A stretch of DNA of 64,000 nucleotides from Sphingobium sp. TCM1 (GCF_001650725.1 NZ_LXVX01000004.1:1-64000); one strand, 5' to 3'; shown: positions 34,979-43,877, counted from the stretch's first letter. Notes: a model not told the origin generated them from the sequence alone. Numbers and translations: made by a program.

Positions 34979-36124
34979 TCAGACAATGATGCCCGATTCC
35001 AGCAACGCATCGACCCGGGCTTCGTCATAGCCGATTGACGCCAATATGGTCCTTGCGTCCGCACCGGCAGGCCGGGGCGGACGCGGCGGGTCGGCCGGAG
35101 CGCCGGAGAAGCGGGGCGCGGGCGCGGGCTGGGGCTGGCCGCCCACATCGATGAAAGTGCCGCGCGCCTGGATATGCGGATGATCGAGCGCCTCATCGGG
35201 CGACAAGACAGGGGCAAAGCAGATGTCGGTGCCTTCCATGACCTCGCACCATTGCGCACGGGTTCGGGTGGCGATGATCGCAGCGACCCGGCTCTTGAGC
35301 GCAGGCCAGGCGGCACGGTCCATCTGCGCGTCGAAATCCCGATCGTCAGCGACGCCCAGCATCTGGCGCAGCAGGGCATAGAATTGCGGCTCGATCGATC
35401 CGAACGCGACGAACCTGCCATCGGCGCAGGCATAGGTGTCATAGAAATGCGCGCCGGAATCGAGCCAGTTGGCGCCGGTGCGCTCATCCCACATGCCCGC
35501 GCCCTTGAGCTGCCATACCATAGAGGCAAGCAAGGCGGACCCATCGACCATGGCGGCATCAACCACCTGTCCTGCCGCGCCATTTTTCACCGCAAGCAGT
35601 GCGGCGACCATGCCGAAGGCGAGCAACATGCCGCCGCCACCGAAATCGCCGACATAATTGACCGGCGGGGTCGGCTTGCCTCCCTGGCGCCCGATCGTAT
35701 GAAGGACGCCGTTGATGGCGATATAGTTGATGTCGTGGCCTGCCGCATGGGCCAGCGGGCCATCCTGCCCCCAGCCGGTGATGCGACCATAGACCAGCGC
35801 GGGATTGTCCGCGATCAGCACGTCCGGGCCAAGGCCGAGCCTTTCCATGACGCCGGGTCGGTAGCCTTCGATAATAGCATCGGCCGAACGGCAGAGATCG
35901 CGCACCACCGCCATACCGGCGTCGGCCTTCATATCTATGGTGAGCAGGCTGCGCGAGCGGGCGAGTACATCATAGCGGTCAAACCCATCGAACAGCTCCG
36001 GCGCTCGGGGTCGGGCGATCCGGATCACCTGCGCCCCATGATCCGCCAGCATCATGCCGCAGAAAGGGCCGGGGCCAAGACCGGCAAATTCGATGATGCG
36101 GACGCCGGTGAGCGGGCCGCTCAT
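34979..36124 (-). CDS. Alpha-methylacyl-CoA racemase
   Basis: A 381-residue family III CoA-transferase-fold protein with the full racemase set: His130 in GHDINYIA, Asp160 in NYVGDFGGGG and Glu245 in SIEPQFYALL, which correspond to H126, D156 and E241 of the mycobacterial enzyme MCR. Spacing is conserved. It interconverts (2R)- and (2S)-methylacyl-CoA so that stereospecific acyl-CoA dehydrogenases can act, as in pristanate, sterol and bile acid side-chain or ibuprofen-like acid metabolism. The start ATG overlaps the stop of the thioesterase gene (ATGA). It is third in an apparent minus-strand operon with an SDR and a thioesterase. Confidence 0.92.
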   Translation of the reverse strand: MSGPLTGVRIIEFAGLGPGPFCGMMLADHGAQVIRIARPRAPELFDGFDRYDVLARSRSLLTIDMKADAGMAVVRDLCRSADAIIEGYRPGVMERLGLGPDVLIADNPALVYGRITGWGQDGPLAHAAGHDINYIAINGVLHTIGRQGGKPTPPVNYVGDFGGGGMLLAFGMVAALLAVKNGAAGQVVDAAMVDGSALLASMVWQLKGAGMWDERTGANWLDSGAHFYDTYACADGRFVAFGSIEPQFYALLRQMLGVADDRDFDAQMDRAAWPALKSRVAAIIATRTRAQWCEVMEGTDICFAPVLSPDEALDHPHIQARGTFIDVGGQPQPAPAPRFSGAPADPPRPPRPAGADARTILASIGYDEARVDALLESGIIV

Positions 36125-36564
36125 GCCGCGGCATCGCGGCGCACGCGCATCCGGTCCAGCCCGGCACGGAAGCTGTCGGGCAAGGGCGCGGCCTTGCCAT
36201 CCACCGTCCCGACAAGCACGGCCCGCGCGAAGGCACAGGCCCGTCCATCTTGCGTGGCGAGACAGGCGAGCGTCCAACTCGACCGGCCCAGGTCCAGAAC
36301 GCCCACATACATGTCGAGCGGGGCGGGATAATGGGCCTCACCGACATAATCGATATGGTTTGCGGCTATCATCGTGCGCATATGGCCCATCGTTTCCAAA
36401 TGACCCTGCGCCACGTCGAAACGGGCGCGGGCATCTTCGAACGCAGCGGCCATCGCCACGTTGTTGATGTGGCGATTGGGGTCGATATCCGCAAAGCGCG
36501 TCGTGATGACGTGGCGGAACGGATAGCGCGTTAGATCGAGAAGGGCGGGATCGGGACGACCCAT
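36121..36564 (-). CDS. Single-hotdog acyl-CoA thioesterase (4HBT type)
   Basis: A 147-residue hotdog protein with the 4-hydroxybenzoyl-CoA thioesterase/FcbC-YbgC pattern: TRFADIDPNRHINNVAMAAAFEDARARF, containing the conserved Asp-X-X-X-His-X-N of the active-site loop, followed by NHIDYVGEAHYPAPLDMYVGVL. The start ATG 36564 has GGAG 9 bases upstream. It hydrolyses an acyl-CoA. It lies between an SDR and the racemase in the same operon, so it may clear stalled branched acyl-CoA. Confidence 0.88.
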   Translation of the reverse strand: MGRPDPALLDLTRYPFRHVITTRFADIDPNRHINNVAMAAAFEDARARFDVAQGHLETMGHMRTMIAANHIDYVGEAHYPAPLDMYVGVLDLGRSSWTLACLATQDGRACAFARAVLVGTVDGKAAPLPDSFRAGLDRMRVRRDAAA

Positions 36565-36589
36565 GGATGAAAGCTCCTTCAGCCGTAAG

Positions 36590-37366
36590 TCAGAGCGACT
36601 GGCCGTCGTCGATCGTGAAATGCGTACCGGTAACCGCGCGGGAGGCATCGGACGCGAGAAACAGCAAGATCGAATCCAGATCGCCCTCCTCCATCAGGCG
36701 GCGGCGATGAAATTTCTGGATCTGGCGCTCCCCTGCATCGGTATCGAACCATTCGCCGTTGATTTCCGTCTTGATATAGCCGGGGCAGATCATATTGACG
36801 TTGATGCCCTTGCGAATCCAGTCGCGCGCCATGACCCGGCCCATCTGGAGCACGCCGGCCTTCGACCCGGAATAGACGGCAAGGCCGGCGTCCACCTTGT
36901 GCGCGGTGATCGATGAGGTGATGACGATGCGACCATGCTGTTTTTCGGGACTGCCCGCCGCGATGAGCCGACGCGCGCCTTCGCGCGCGGTCAGGAAAGG
37001 CCCCCGCAGGTTGACCGCCATGACCCGGTCAAATTCCGCCACCGGTAATTCGGTCGTCATCCCTTCACTGTTCATGCCGGCATTGGCGATGATCGTATCG
37101 ACCGTTCCGAACGCACCCTCGGCAGCATCATAGGCGGCGATGGTCGATGCCTCGTCAGCGACATCCATGGCGACCGCGATGGCGCGGCCGCCTTTGGCCT
37201 CGATCGCCGTCCTGGTCGCCTCCAGCCGTTCGGTACGCCGTGCCGCCAGCACGACCGCAGCCCCCGCGTCGGAAAGGATGTGCGCGAAACGCTCGCCTAA
37301 TCCCGACGACGCGCCGGTTACCAGCGCGACCCGGCCGGTCAGATCAAATATGGGCGCTGCGGTCAT
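36590..37366 (-). CDS. Short-chain dehydrogenase/reductase
   Basis: A 258-residue SDR with the Rossmann motif VTGASSGLG, NAG at IIANAGMN, catalytic Ser in ITSSITAH and Tyr/Lys in YSGSKAG. AARRTER after the second strand suggests NADP preference. It ends with VTGTHFTIDDGQSL, typical for 3-oxoacyl/3-hydroxyacyl dehydrogenases. It is first in the operon with a thioesterase and alpha-methylacyl-CoA racemase and has AAAGGA before its ATG. It most likely oxidises a hydroxyacyl-CoA intermediate. Confidence 0.88.
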   Translation of the reverse strand: MTAAPIFDLTGRVALVTGASSGLGERFAHILSDAGAAVVLAARRTERLEATRTAIEAKGGRAIAVAMDVADEASTIAAYDAAEGAFGTVDTIIANAGMNSEGMTTELPVAEFDRVMAVNLRGPFLTAREGARRLIAAGSPEKQHGRIVITSSITAHKVDAGLAVYSGSKAGVLQMGRVMARDWIRKGINVNMICPGYIKTEINGEWFDTDAGERQIQKFHRRRLMEEGDLDSILLFLASDASRAVTGTHFTIDDGQSL

Positions 37367-37465
37367 TATCGTCCTTTCCGGGGAAACCTGTCATCTTGTG
37401 ACACCGCGGTAAACCGGCCCACCATCCGACCACAAGGTAAAACTTGCGCATCAGCGAAACATAGA

Positions 37466-37476
37466 TAACGTAGTAG
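37466..37476. promoter_or_regulatory. Shared island box, copy 5 (TAACGTAGTAG, weak)
   Basis: It lies in the 230-base divergent region between the SDR operon (minus) and the thioesterase gene (plus), inside the AT-rich run ACATAGATAACGTAGTAGA. Confidence 0.35.
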
Positions 37477-37597
37477 ACCTTATCGAGGGATCGGCTTGCA
37501 GGAACGCGGGTGAAAATGGAGGGGATCAAGCGGCTGACGACCTTTATCAATGGGACATCGCGCCGTAACCGCGTTGCCAGATGCGCGCATCCAGCGC

Positions 37598-38374
37598 ATG
37601 ACTGAACGGCCAGCGCCCTTCTTCTACGCCGCCGACGGCGACGCCTTTACGCCCACGGGGCTGGCGGCCAGTCCGTGGGAACGAGGCAAGCAGAATGGCG
37701 TGGCATTGGGCGGGCTGCTGACCCATCTGGTCGAGCAGGTGCCCGCCACAGTCGCGATGACGACGGCGCGGCTGACCATCGATATATTGTCCGCCGCCGA
37801 TTTCGCGCCAACGATCGGTCGCGCCAGGACCGTCCGCGAAGGTCGACGAATCCAGATGGTGGAGGCCGAACTGTTGACGGGAGATCGCGTCGTGGCGCGC
37901 GCGACGGCGCTGCGCGTGCGCAAGGCCGATACGCCCATGATCGCCACTCCCAATCCCTATCCGCCGCCGGAAGATGTCGCGCCCAGCGATTTCATGGGCG
38001 ACAGAGCTTTCGGCGGATCGATGGAGACGCGGCTGGTGCGGGGCGGATTGCGAACGCGCGGACCAGGCACGCTATGGGTCCGATTCGCCCATGAACATGT
38101 AAAAGGCGTGGCGCTTTCGCCTCTGCTGCGCACGGCCATATTGGGGGATTTCGGCGGGGGCCTGGGCAGCGAGGTCGACAGCGAGGTCTGGACCTACGCC
38201 AATCTCGACATTGCGGTCCATCTGGTACGCGAGCCGGTGGGCGAATGGCTGTTGATCGACGCGCGTACCGCGAGCGCAGGACAGGGGGTGGGCCGGTCCG
38301 ACATGGTTCTGGCCGATCGTGACGGGCCGTTCGCGCGGGCGCACCAGACCCTTTTCATCGCGGCGCGCGGATGA
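37598..38374 (+). CDS. Double-hotdog acyl-CoA thioesterase-like protein
   Basis: A 258-residue protein in the same family as the one at 13885-14655. The first hotdog has WERGKQNGVALGGLLTHLVEQ and TARLTIDILSAADFAPTIG; the second has TAILGDFGGGLGSEVDSEVWTYANLDIAVHLVREPVGEWLLIDARTAS. ATG 37598 is preferred over ATG 37550 from similarity to the paralogue. It probably hydrolyses an acyl-CoA. It is followed 100 bases later by a crotonase gene that has its own box-like promoter. Confidence 0.72.
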   Translation: MTERPAPFFYAADGDAFTPTGLAASPWERGKQNGVALGGLLTHLVEQVPATVAMTTARLTIDILSAADFAPTIGRARTVREGRRIQMVEAELLTGDRVVARATALRVRKADTPMIATPNPYPPPEDVAPSDFMGDRAFGGSMETRLVRGGLRTRGPGTLWVRFAHEHVKGVALSPLLRTAILGDFGGGLGSEVDSEVWTYANLDIAVHLVREPVGEWLLIDARTASAGQGVGRSDMVLADRDGPFARAHQTLFIAARG

Positions 38375-38421
38375 GGACGCTTTTTGCACCACCGCGGCAC
38401 GAAGATATATGTTACCGCTGG

Positions 38422-38439
38422 ACCTATCTAACTATGTCG
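38422..38439 (+). promoter_or_regulatory. Shared island box, copy 6 (diverged)
   Basis: ACCTATCTAACTATGTCG shares the 10-mer CCTATCTAAC with the perfect copy before the crotonase at 59113. It lies about 40 bases before this crotonase's ATG, where a promoter is expected. Confidence 0.4.
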
Positions 38440-38477
38440 GGCAAGAGCAGCGCAGCCATCGACAGGAGTGCCATGCC

Positions 38478-39260
38478 ATGACCGATCTCGTCACCGGAAC
38501 GCTTGAAGGCGGGCTTGCCACCATCACACTCGACCGGCCCGAAGCGGGCAACGCGATGAGCTGGGAGTTGGTCGATACGTTCAGCGCCGTAGTCGAGCGG
38601 CTGACGGCGACGCCGGCCGTGCGCGCGTTCCTGATCCGGGGGGAAGGCAAAAATTTCTGCGTCGGCGGCGACATTCGCAGCTTTGCCAGCGAAAGCGACC
38701 CTGCCGACTTCATCGGGCGTCTGGCGCGGCGTCTGCACGTCGGCCTCGCCCTGCTTGCCGCACATCCAGCCCCGCTGGTCATCGCAGCCCAGGGGGCGGC
38801 CGCGGGTGCGGGCCTGAGCCTTGTTGCCAGCGGGGATATCGTGCTGGTGGGACAATCCGCTTCCTTTGCCATGGCCTATACCGGGATCGGCCTGACCGCC
38901 GATGGCGGCGCGACCTGGCTGTTGCCGCGGCTGATCGGACTGCGCGCAACGCAGGAACTGGCCTATCTGGGGCGGCGGCTGACCGCGCAGGAGGCAGTGG
39001 ATCTGGGCCTGGCAACCCGGATGGTCGCCGACGAAGCGCTGGCGGACGAGGCCACTGTCGTGGCCACCCGGATCGCAGCAGGGCCGACCGGCGCCTTTGG
39101 CGGCGTGAAGCAACTATTGGCGCGAAGCTATGACGCGACCCTGCACGATCATCTGGATGCCGAAGCTGCGGCGATCGCCATTGCAATGGCCGGCGCGGAT
39201 GCTCAGGAGGGCGTCGCCGCCTTCCTGGAGCGGCGCAAGCCGGCGTTCCGCGGCGCGTAG
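38478..39260 (+). CDS. Crotonase-fold protein, PaaG-like isomerase/hydratase
   Basis: A 260-residue crotonase with ATG 38478 behind CAGGAG. It has FCVGGDIRSF for the oxyanion hole and GAAAGAGLSLVASGDIVL, lacking the first hydratase glutamate. MAYTGIGLTADGGATWLLPRLIG carries the aspartate used by PaaG-type 2,3-enoyl isomerases. The C-terminus ends EGVAAFLERRKPAFRGA, as in PaaG-like proteins. A double-bond isomerase role is inferred. It precedes the zinc alcohol dehydrogenase gene by 32 bases in the same direction. Confidence 0.88.
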   Translation: MTDLVTGTLEGGLATITLDRPEAGNAMSWELVDTFSAVVERLTATPAVRAFLIRGEGKNFCVGGDIRSFASESDPADFIGRLARRLHVGLALLAAHPAPLVIAAQGAAAGAGLSLVASGDIVLVGQSASFAMAYTGIGLTADGGATWLLPRLIGLRATQELAYLGRRLTAQEAVDLGLATRMVADEALADEATVVATRIAAGPTGAFGGVKQLLARSYDATLHDHLDAEAAAIAIAMAGADAQEGVAAFLERRKPAFRGA

Positions 39261-39292
39261 CTGTACCTGTCCACCAAATCGGGAGAATGACC

Positions 39293-40348
39293 ATGACCCA
39301 TGCGACGGGCTATGCCGCCCTGTCGGCCGAAAGCCCAATGGCGCCATTCACCTTCGAGCGGCGCGCGCTGCGCGCCGACGACGTGCGGCTGGACATCCGC
39401 TATTGTGGCGTATGCCATTCCGACTTGCACCAGGCGCGTGACGATTGGCATAACAGCGTCTATCCGTGCGTGCCAGGGCATGAGATCATCGGGACGGTCA
39501 CCGAGGTCGGCCCGGACGTCACGCGGTTCCAGATTGGCGACTTGGCAGCGATCGGCTGCATGGTCGACAGTTGCATGGCATGTCCAGAATGCGTGCGCGG
39601 GCAGGAGCAATATTGCGTCAAGCGTTCCACGCCGACCTATAATGGCAAGGACCGGATGGACGGATCGCCGACCTATGGCGGCTATTCCGACCATATCGTC
39701 GCGCGCGAACAGTTCGTGCTGAAACTGCCCGAAGGTCTGGATCCCGAGCGCGCCGCGCCGCTGCTCTGCGCGGGAATCACGACCTGGTCGCCGCTGCGGC
39801 ACTGGAAAGTCGGTCCGGGAAGCCGGGTGGCGGTCGCAGGACTAGGTGGCCTGGGCCATATGGGCGTCAAACTGGCCGTCGGGCTGGGCGCCGAAGTGAC
39901 CGTCGTGACGACATCCCCCGCCAAGTCGGCCGATGCTCTGGCGCTGGGCGCGCACAAGGTTCTGATCGCATCGGACAAAGAGGCGATGAAGGCAGCCAGG
40001 GGCAGTTTCGACCTGGTGCTCGACACGATCCCAGTGGCGCACGACATCAGCCCCTATCTGATGCTGCTGGCGCCCCGGGGCGTTCATGTGATCGTTGGCG
40101 CAATCGACATGTTGCCCTCGCTCCATAGCGGCCTGCTGGTCGGCGGGCAGAAATCGGTGGCGGGGTCGGCGATTGGTGGCCTGCCCGAAACGCAGGAATT
40201 ACTGGACTTCTGCGCTGCCAAGACCATCCTGCCCGACACCGAAACCATCGCCATCCAGGACATAAACCACGCCTTCGAACGTATGGAGAAGGCCGACGTC
40301 AAATATCGCTTTGTCATCGACATGGCATCATTGGGTCGGGGAAGCTGA
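39293..40348 (+). CDS. Zinc-dependent alcohol dehydrogenase (YahK/CAD type)
   Basis: A 351-residue medium-chain dehydrogenase. The catalytic zinc ligands are Cys38 (CGVCHSD), His63-Glu64 (PGHEI) and the Cys of LLCAGITTW; the structural zinc ligands are Cys94, Cys97, Cys100 and Cys108. The Rossmann motif AGLGGLGHMG is followed by TTSPAKSADA, suggesting NADP(H). ATG 39293 is chosen because GGGAGA is 6 bases upstream. It interconverts an alcohol and an aldehyde, for example before ligase activation or after retro-aldol cleavage. Confidence 0.92.
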   Translation: MTHATGYAALSAESPMAPFTFERRALRADDVRLDIRYCGVCHSDLHQARDDWHNSVYPCVPGHEIIGTVTEVGPDVTRFQIGDLAAIGCMVDSCMACPECVRGQEQYCVKRSTPTYNGKDRMDGSPTYGGYSDHIVAREQFVLKLPEGLDPERAAPLLCAGITTWSPLRHWKVGPGSRVAVAGLGGLGHMGVKLAVGLGAEVTVVTTSPAKSADALALGAHKVLIASDKEAMKAARGSFDLVLDTIPVAHDISPYLMLLAPRGVHVIVGAIDMLPSLHSGLLVGGQKSVAGSAIGGLPETQELLDFCAAKTILPDTETIAIQDINHAFERMEKADVKYRFVIDMASLGRGS

Positions 40349-40368
40349 TACAATATCATAAATTTGTA
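40349..40368. promoter_or_regulatory. Inverted repeat TACAA-N10-TTGTA before a TetR gene
   Basis: TACAA (40349-40353) and TTGTA (40364-40368) flank an AT-rich centre 45 bases before the TetR start at 40414, the expected place for an autoregulatory operator. The run is among the most AT-rich of the island and could also hold the -10. Confidence 0.5.
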
Positions 40369-40413
40369 GCGATTGCCGATACGAACCAGGGGATATCCTG
40401 CTATGCGAGGATC

Positions 40414-41139
40414 ATGGGGAAGAAACAGATAGACGTCATGTCGCCGCCGTCGGACAATAGTCGCAGCATCGAAACGGGCGCATTCGGCCGACCGGCCATG
40501 GGCGCCCAGCCGATCGCGGACCCGGTCCTGAATGCAGCGGCGAGTTGCATTCGGCGCAAAGGCATCGACAATGTGTCATTGGAGGAAGTGGCTGCGGAGG
40601 CCGGCGTGTCCCGCACGACCCTGTACCGCCGGTTCGGCAATCGCGAGTCCCTGTTCACAGCGTTGCTGATGGAGGGCGCAAAGCCGTTTCGCGAATGGTC
40701 GCACAAAATTCTGATCGGTCCCGGGTCCGTAGCGGACCGACTGGAAACGGTACTGGCGCACGCCATCCTGGAAATGCAGCATGTCGGGTGGCTCGATCGC
40801 AGCCTGCATTCGGGCATGTCGCCCGCAAGTGCCCGATTGTTCCGGGCCGCGCAGGCGGACGGATCGACCGGCAGCATCGCTTCGGTGCTGGCGTCGTTGA
40901 TCGACGAACGGGCGACGGCTGCGGGGGTGACGCTGGACGATCTGACCGGGTGGATCACCGACCAGATGATCGTCCTCGCCAGCGGCGAGATGTGGGACGA
41001 AGAGAGATTACGGAGCCGGTTGCGCTACTTCGTGATGCCTGTGCTGACCGCTGCCTGCGAACCCCCGGTTGCCGCCATGCATGAGCGGCTCGATGCCATT
41101 GAACGCAAAATCGACATTTTGATGGAGAAGGGTGCATGA
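40414..41139 (+). CDS. TetR-family transcriptional regulator
   Basis: A 241-residue TetR protein with a long polar N-terminal extension (residues 1-35), then the HTH at ADPVLNAAASCIRRKGIDNVSLEEVAAEAGVSRTTLYRRFGNRESLFTAL. The C-terminal helices end in AAMHERLDAIERKIDILMEKGA, a heptad pattern suggesting extra dimer contacts. It overlaps the glutathione transferase gene (ATGA), so it may regulate the GST-crotonase unit. Confidence 0.88.
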   Translation: MGKKQIDVMSPPSDNSRSIETGAFGRPAMGAQPIADPVLNAAASCIRRKGIDNVSLEEVAAEAGVSRTTLYRRFGNRESLFTALLMEGAKPFREWSHKILIGPGSVADRLETVLAHAILEMQHVGWLDRSLHSGMSPASARLFRAAQADGSTGSIASVLASLIDERATAAGVTLDDLTGWITDQMIVLASGEMWDEERLRSRLRYFVMPVLTAACEPPVAAMHERLDAIERKIDILMEKGA

Positions 41140-41765
41140 TTAAGGTCCACCACCTCGACTATTCGCGCTCGACCCGCATCCTCTGGTTGCTGGAGGAATT
41201 GGGCGAACCTTATGAACTGACGACCTACCACCGCGATCCCAGCACGTTTCGAGCGCCAGCCGAACTCAAACAGGCACACCCGCTGGGTAAGTCACCCGTC
41301 ATCGAGCATGACGGCGCAGTGATCGCGGAATCGGGGGCTATCCTGGAATATCTTGCCGCAAAACTGGGCGACGGACGGTTGGGCAGGTCGCCCGCCGACG
41401 CTGACTGGGCGGAATATCTGGAATGGCTGCACGCGGGCGAAGGCACCGCCATGATGGGCGTTGTCATGCTGATGCTGGTGCGCGGCTCCGACAAGACGTC
41501 ACGCGCGAGCGCCTATGGGCTGGAAGTCGTCGACGGGGCGATGGCGGAGATCGAGGCCAAGCTCGACGGGCGAGATTATCTGCTGGCGTCCGGCTTCAGC
41601 GCCGCCGACATTCAATTCGGCTATGTCGTGGCGGTAGCTGACCAGTTCGGCGCTGTGGGCGACCGGCCACGGCTGCGCGCCTGGCTGGCGCGAGTGACTG
41701 CCCGCCCGGCCTATATTGCCGCCGTCGAAAAGGGCGGTCCATGGCTGCTGCCTATTTCGCGTTGA
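41136..41765 (+). CDS. Glutathione S-transferase
   Basis: A 209-residue GST. The N-terminal thioredoxin fold is HHLDYSRSTRILWLLEELGEPYELTTYHR, with the active-site serine region SRSTR and the cis-proline segment HPLGKSPVIEHDGAVIAESGAILEYLA. The C-terminal helical domain ends ASGFSAADIQFGYVVAV, the N-capping box of GSTs. It could conjugate or isomerise a reactive intermediate such as an epoxide, an enone or a maleyl-type compound. Both its TetR upstream and the crotonase downstream are in the same operon. Confidence 0.92.
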   Translation: MIKVHHLDYSRSTRILWLLEELGEPYELTTYHRDPSTFRAPAELKQAHPLGKSPVIEHDGAVIAESGAILEYLAAKLGDGRLGRSPADADWAEYLEWLHAGEGTAMMGVVMLMLVRGSDKTSRASAYGLEVVDGAMAEIEAKLDGRDYLLASGFSAADIQFGYVVAVADQFGAVGDRPRLRAWLARVTARPAYIAAVEKGGPWLLPISR

Positions 41766-41776
41766 TCGGGACCCGC

Positions 41777-42565
41777 ATGGCTTACGAACATATCGACTTC
41801 GCCATCACCGACGGCATCGCCACGCTGGCAATCAACCGGCCGGAAAAGCTCAATGCGCTGTCGCAACAATCGCTCGACGAGATGATGCACGCTCTAGATC
41901 GCGTCGCGGATGAAGGCGCGCGCGTTCTGCTGATGAGCGGGAACGGCCGGGCTTTCTGTTCGGGCGCGGATCTGTCTGCCGGCGGGCGCGGCGGCGCGGA
42001 TGCCGCGCGCGACATGGGCGCCGGACTGGAAAGCGGGTTCAATCCCGTGCTCGAGCGGCTCGTGCGCCTGCCCTGTCCGCTGGTGACCGCAGTGAACGGC
42101 GCGGCGGCGGGCGGAGGATGCGGCTATGCGCTGGCTGGCGACATCGTCATCGCCGGGCGATCGGCCTATTTCCTGCAGCCCTTCGCCAATATCGGGCTGG
42201 TGCCCGACGTCGGGGCGACATGGTTGCTGCCACGCCTGGCCGGCAAGGCAAGGGCGACCGCGATGATGATGCTGGGCGAGCGTATTCCAGCCGACCTCGC
42301 ACTGGAATGGGGGTTGATCTATCAGGTGGTCGAGGATGCGGCGCTGATGGAAACGGCCCGATTGATCGCCGCGCGGCTGGCGACCGGCCCCACCGTCGCC
42401 TATGGCCTGATGCGCAGGGGGATCGCAATGGCTATGAACCAGTCACTGACGGATACGCTGCGGATGGAACGCATTCACCAGCGCGAGGCGGGGCGGACCG
42501 CCGATCATGCCGAGGGCGTCGCTGCGTTCCTGGAAAAACGCAAGCCGGTGTTCCGCGGCACCTGA
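41777..42565 (+). CDS. Crotonase-fold protein, PaaG-like
   Basis: A 262-residue crotonase. ATG 41777 is chosen; the ATG at 41741 would overlap the GST and add a non-family tail. FCSGADLSAGGRGG and NGAAAGGGCGYALAGDIVIA provide the CoA pocket and oxyanion hole. FANIGLVPDVGATWLLPRLAGKARATAMMMLGERIPADLALEWGLIYQVV is the strong PaaG signature with the active aspartate. Such enzymes isomerise 2,3- to 3,4-enoyl-CoA or ring 1,2-epoxides to oxepins. It shares the ending of the crotonase at 38478. Confidence 0.88.
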   Translation: MAYEHIDFAITDGIATLAINRPEKLNALSQQSLDEMMHALDRVADEGARVLLMSGNGRAFCSGADLSAGGRGGADAARDMGAGLESGFNPVLERLVRLPCPLVTAVNGAAAGGGCGYALAGDIVIAGRSAYFLQPFANIGLVPDVGATWLLPRLAGKARATAMMMLGERIPADLALEWGLIYQVVEDAALMETARLIAARLATGPTVAYGLMRRGIAMAMNQSLTDTLRMERIHQREAGRTADHAEGVAAFLEKRKPVFRGT

Positions 42566-42571
42566 CAGTCG

Positions 42572-43384
42572 TCAGGCGCCGCGCATCCGGATCATGGCTT
42601 CCTGTGCGACCGATGCGACCAGCAGGCCGTCGCCGTCGTAAATCGTGCCCCGGCTGAGGCCACGCTCGCCCGCGCTGATGGGCGTATCCAGCTCACACAG
42701 ATGCCAGCGCGTGAAGTCGAACGGGCGATGGAACCAGAGGCTATGGTCGAGGCTGGTGAATTGAAAGCCGGGCGTGCGCCAGGTCACAGGATGCGGCTGG
42801 ACGATGGTGGGCAGTTGGGGGAAGTCCGACGCATAGGCGAGCGCCGCCTGGTGCATCGCGATATCATTCCCCAGCGGCAAGGCACTGCGGAACCACATGG
42901 CGTGGCGGGGCGGGCGAATTCCGTCTTCCATGCCGGGGCGCGGCACCCGGATGTTGCGCAGTTGCAGGCCGACGGCCTCGCCCCGCAGGTCGTCGTCATA
43001 CAGGGCGTCCGCATCGGGCAGGTCAGCGGCGCGCGTGAATTGATGGTCGAATGCGCCATCGGCCGGCGCCTGAAAGGACGCCGCCAGGTTCAATATCTGC
43101 CGTCCGTCCTGAAGCGCGACAACCCGCCGCGTCGCGAACATGCCACCGTCGCGCGCACGATCAACCTCGAACAGGATCGGCTTCGTGACATCGCCGGGAT
43201 GGATGAAATAGGCGTGCAGCGAATGGCACGCTCGCCCTGCGACCGTTGCGGCGGCAGCCATGAGGGCCTGGGCCACCACACTGCCGCCGAAGATGCGTGA
43301 CGCGTCAGGCTCAGGCGGCCACCCGCGGAAGCTGTCGTGCCCACAGGGTTCGAGCGTCAATATTTCAACAAGCGAACGGCTCAT
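42572..43384 (-). CDS. tesB: Acyl-CoA thioesterase II
   Basis: A 270-residue TesB: two hotdog domains with the catalytic triad Asp in ALAYASDF, Thr/Ser in TSLDHSLWFHRPF and Gln in SVAQEAMIR near the C-terminus. RIFGGSVVAQALMAAAATV and CHSLHAYFIHPGD are also family hallmarks. It releases free acids from medium- and long-chain acyl-CoA and salvages CoA. Its start is 13 bases upstream of the end of the PaaI-like gene (minus strand), so it probably belongs to the SDR-PaaI-TesB operon. Confidence 0.92.
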   Translation of the reverse strand: MSRSLVEILTLEPCGHDSFRGWPPEPDASRIFGGSVVAQALMAAAATVAGRACHSLHAYFIHPGDVTKPILFEVDRARDGGMFATRRVVALQDGRQILNLAASFQAPADGAFDHQFTRAADLPDADALYDDDLRGEAVGLQLRNIRVPRPGMEDGIRPPRHAMWFRSALPLGNDIAMHQAALAYASDFPQLPTIVQPHPVTWRTPGFQFTSLDHSLWFHRPFDFTRWHLCELDTPISAGERGLSRGTIYDGDGLLVASVAQEAMIRMRGA

Positions 43385-43397
43385 GCAGCGCTCGGCA

Positions 43398-43877
43398 TCA
43401 TGGCAGCGGGCCGGTCTGCTCGAGGTCGATGGGCGGTGCAGGGGGGCCGATGCGGAATATGCCGCTGCCGCGCGCGGTCAGTTCGCCATTCACCTCCAGC
43501 GTCCCCTGAATGAAGACCATGCGCTTGGTCGCGCGCAAGACCTGCGCCCGTCCTTCGACCCAATCTCCCAGCTTCGGACCGGTCAGATAGTCGATGCCCA
43601 TCTGAACGGTCAGCAGGAAGCGTTCCTCGAACCCCGCCACATAGCGCGCCGTCAGTGGCAGCACGATGTCGAACATCGTCGCCACCCATCCGCCATGCGC
43701 GATACCCATGGGATTGCACAGATGCGGCAGGATGCGGCACCCGAACGTGACTTCGCCGTCGGCACGGCGTGCATAGACCGGACCGTTATGGCCCAGAAAG
43801 CCATCGGAAAAGGATATAGGGACGAAACCGGGCGGCGGATCTTGCGCCGCCGCCCTTTCCTGGATGCTTTGCGCCAT
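43398..43877 (-). CDS. PaaI-like hotdog thioesterase
   Basis: A 159-residue single-hotdog protein with the PaaI-type active-site region CNPMGIAHGGWVATMFDIVLPL (the HGG turn) followed by LTVQMGIDYLTGPKLGDWVEGRAQVLRATKRMVFIQGTL. ATG 43877 is preferred because it lies just after the SDR stop; a longer start inside the SDR gene exists. It would hydrolyse an aryl- or acyl-CoA, preventing CoA depletion. It lies between an SDR and TesB in the same direction. Confidence 0.85.
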   Translation of the reverse strand: MAQSIQERAAAQDPPPGFVPISFSDGFLGHNGPVYARRADGEVTFGCRILPHLCNPMGIAHGGWVATMFDIVLPLTARYVAGFEERFLLTVQMGIDYLTGPKLGDWVEGRAQVLRATKRMVFIQGTLEVNGELTARGSGIFRIGPPAPPIDLEQTGPLP

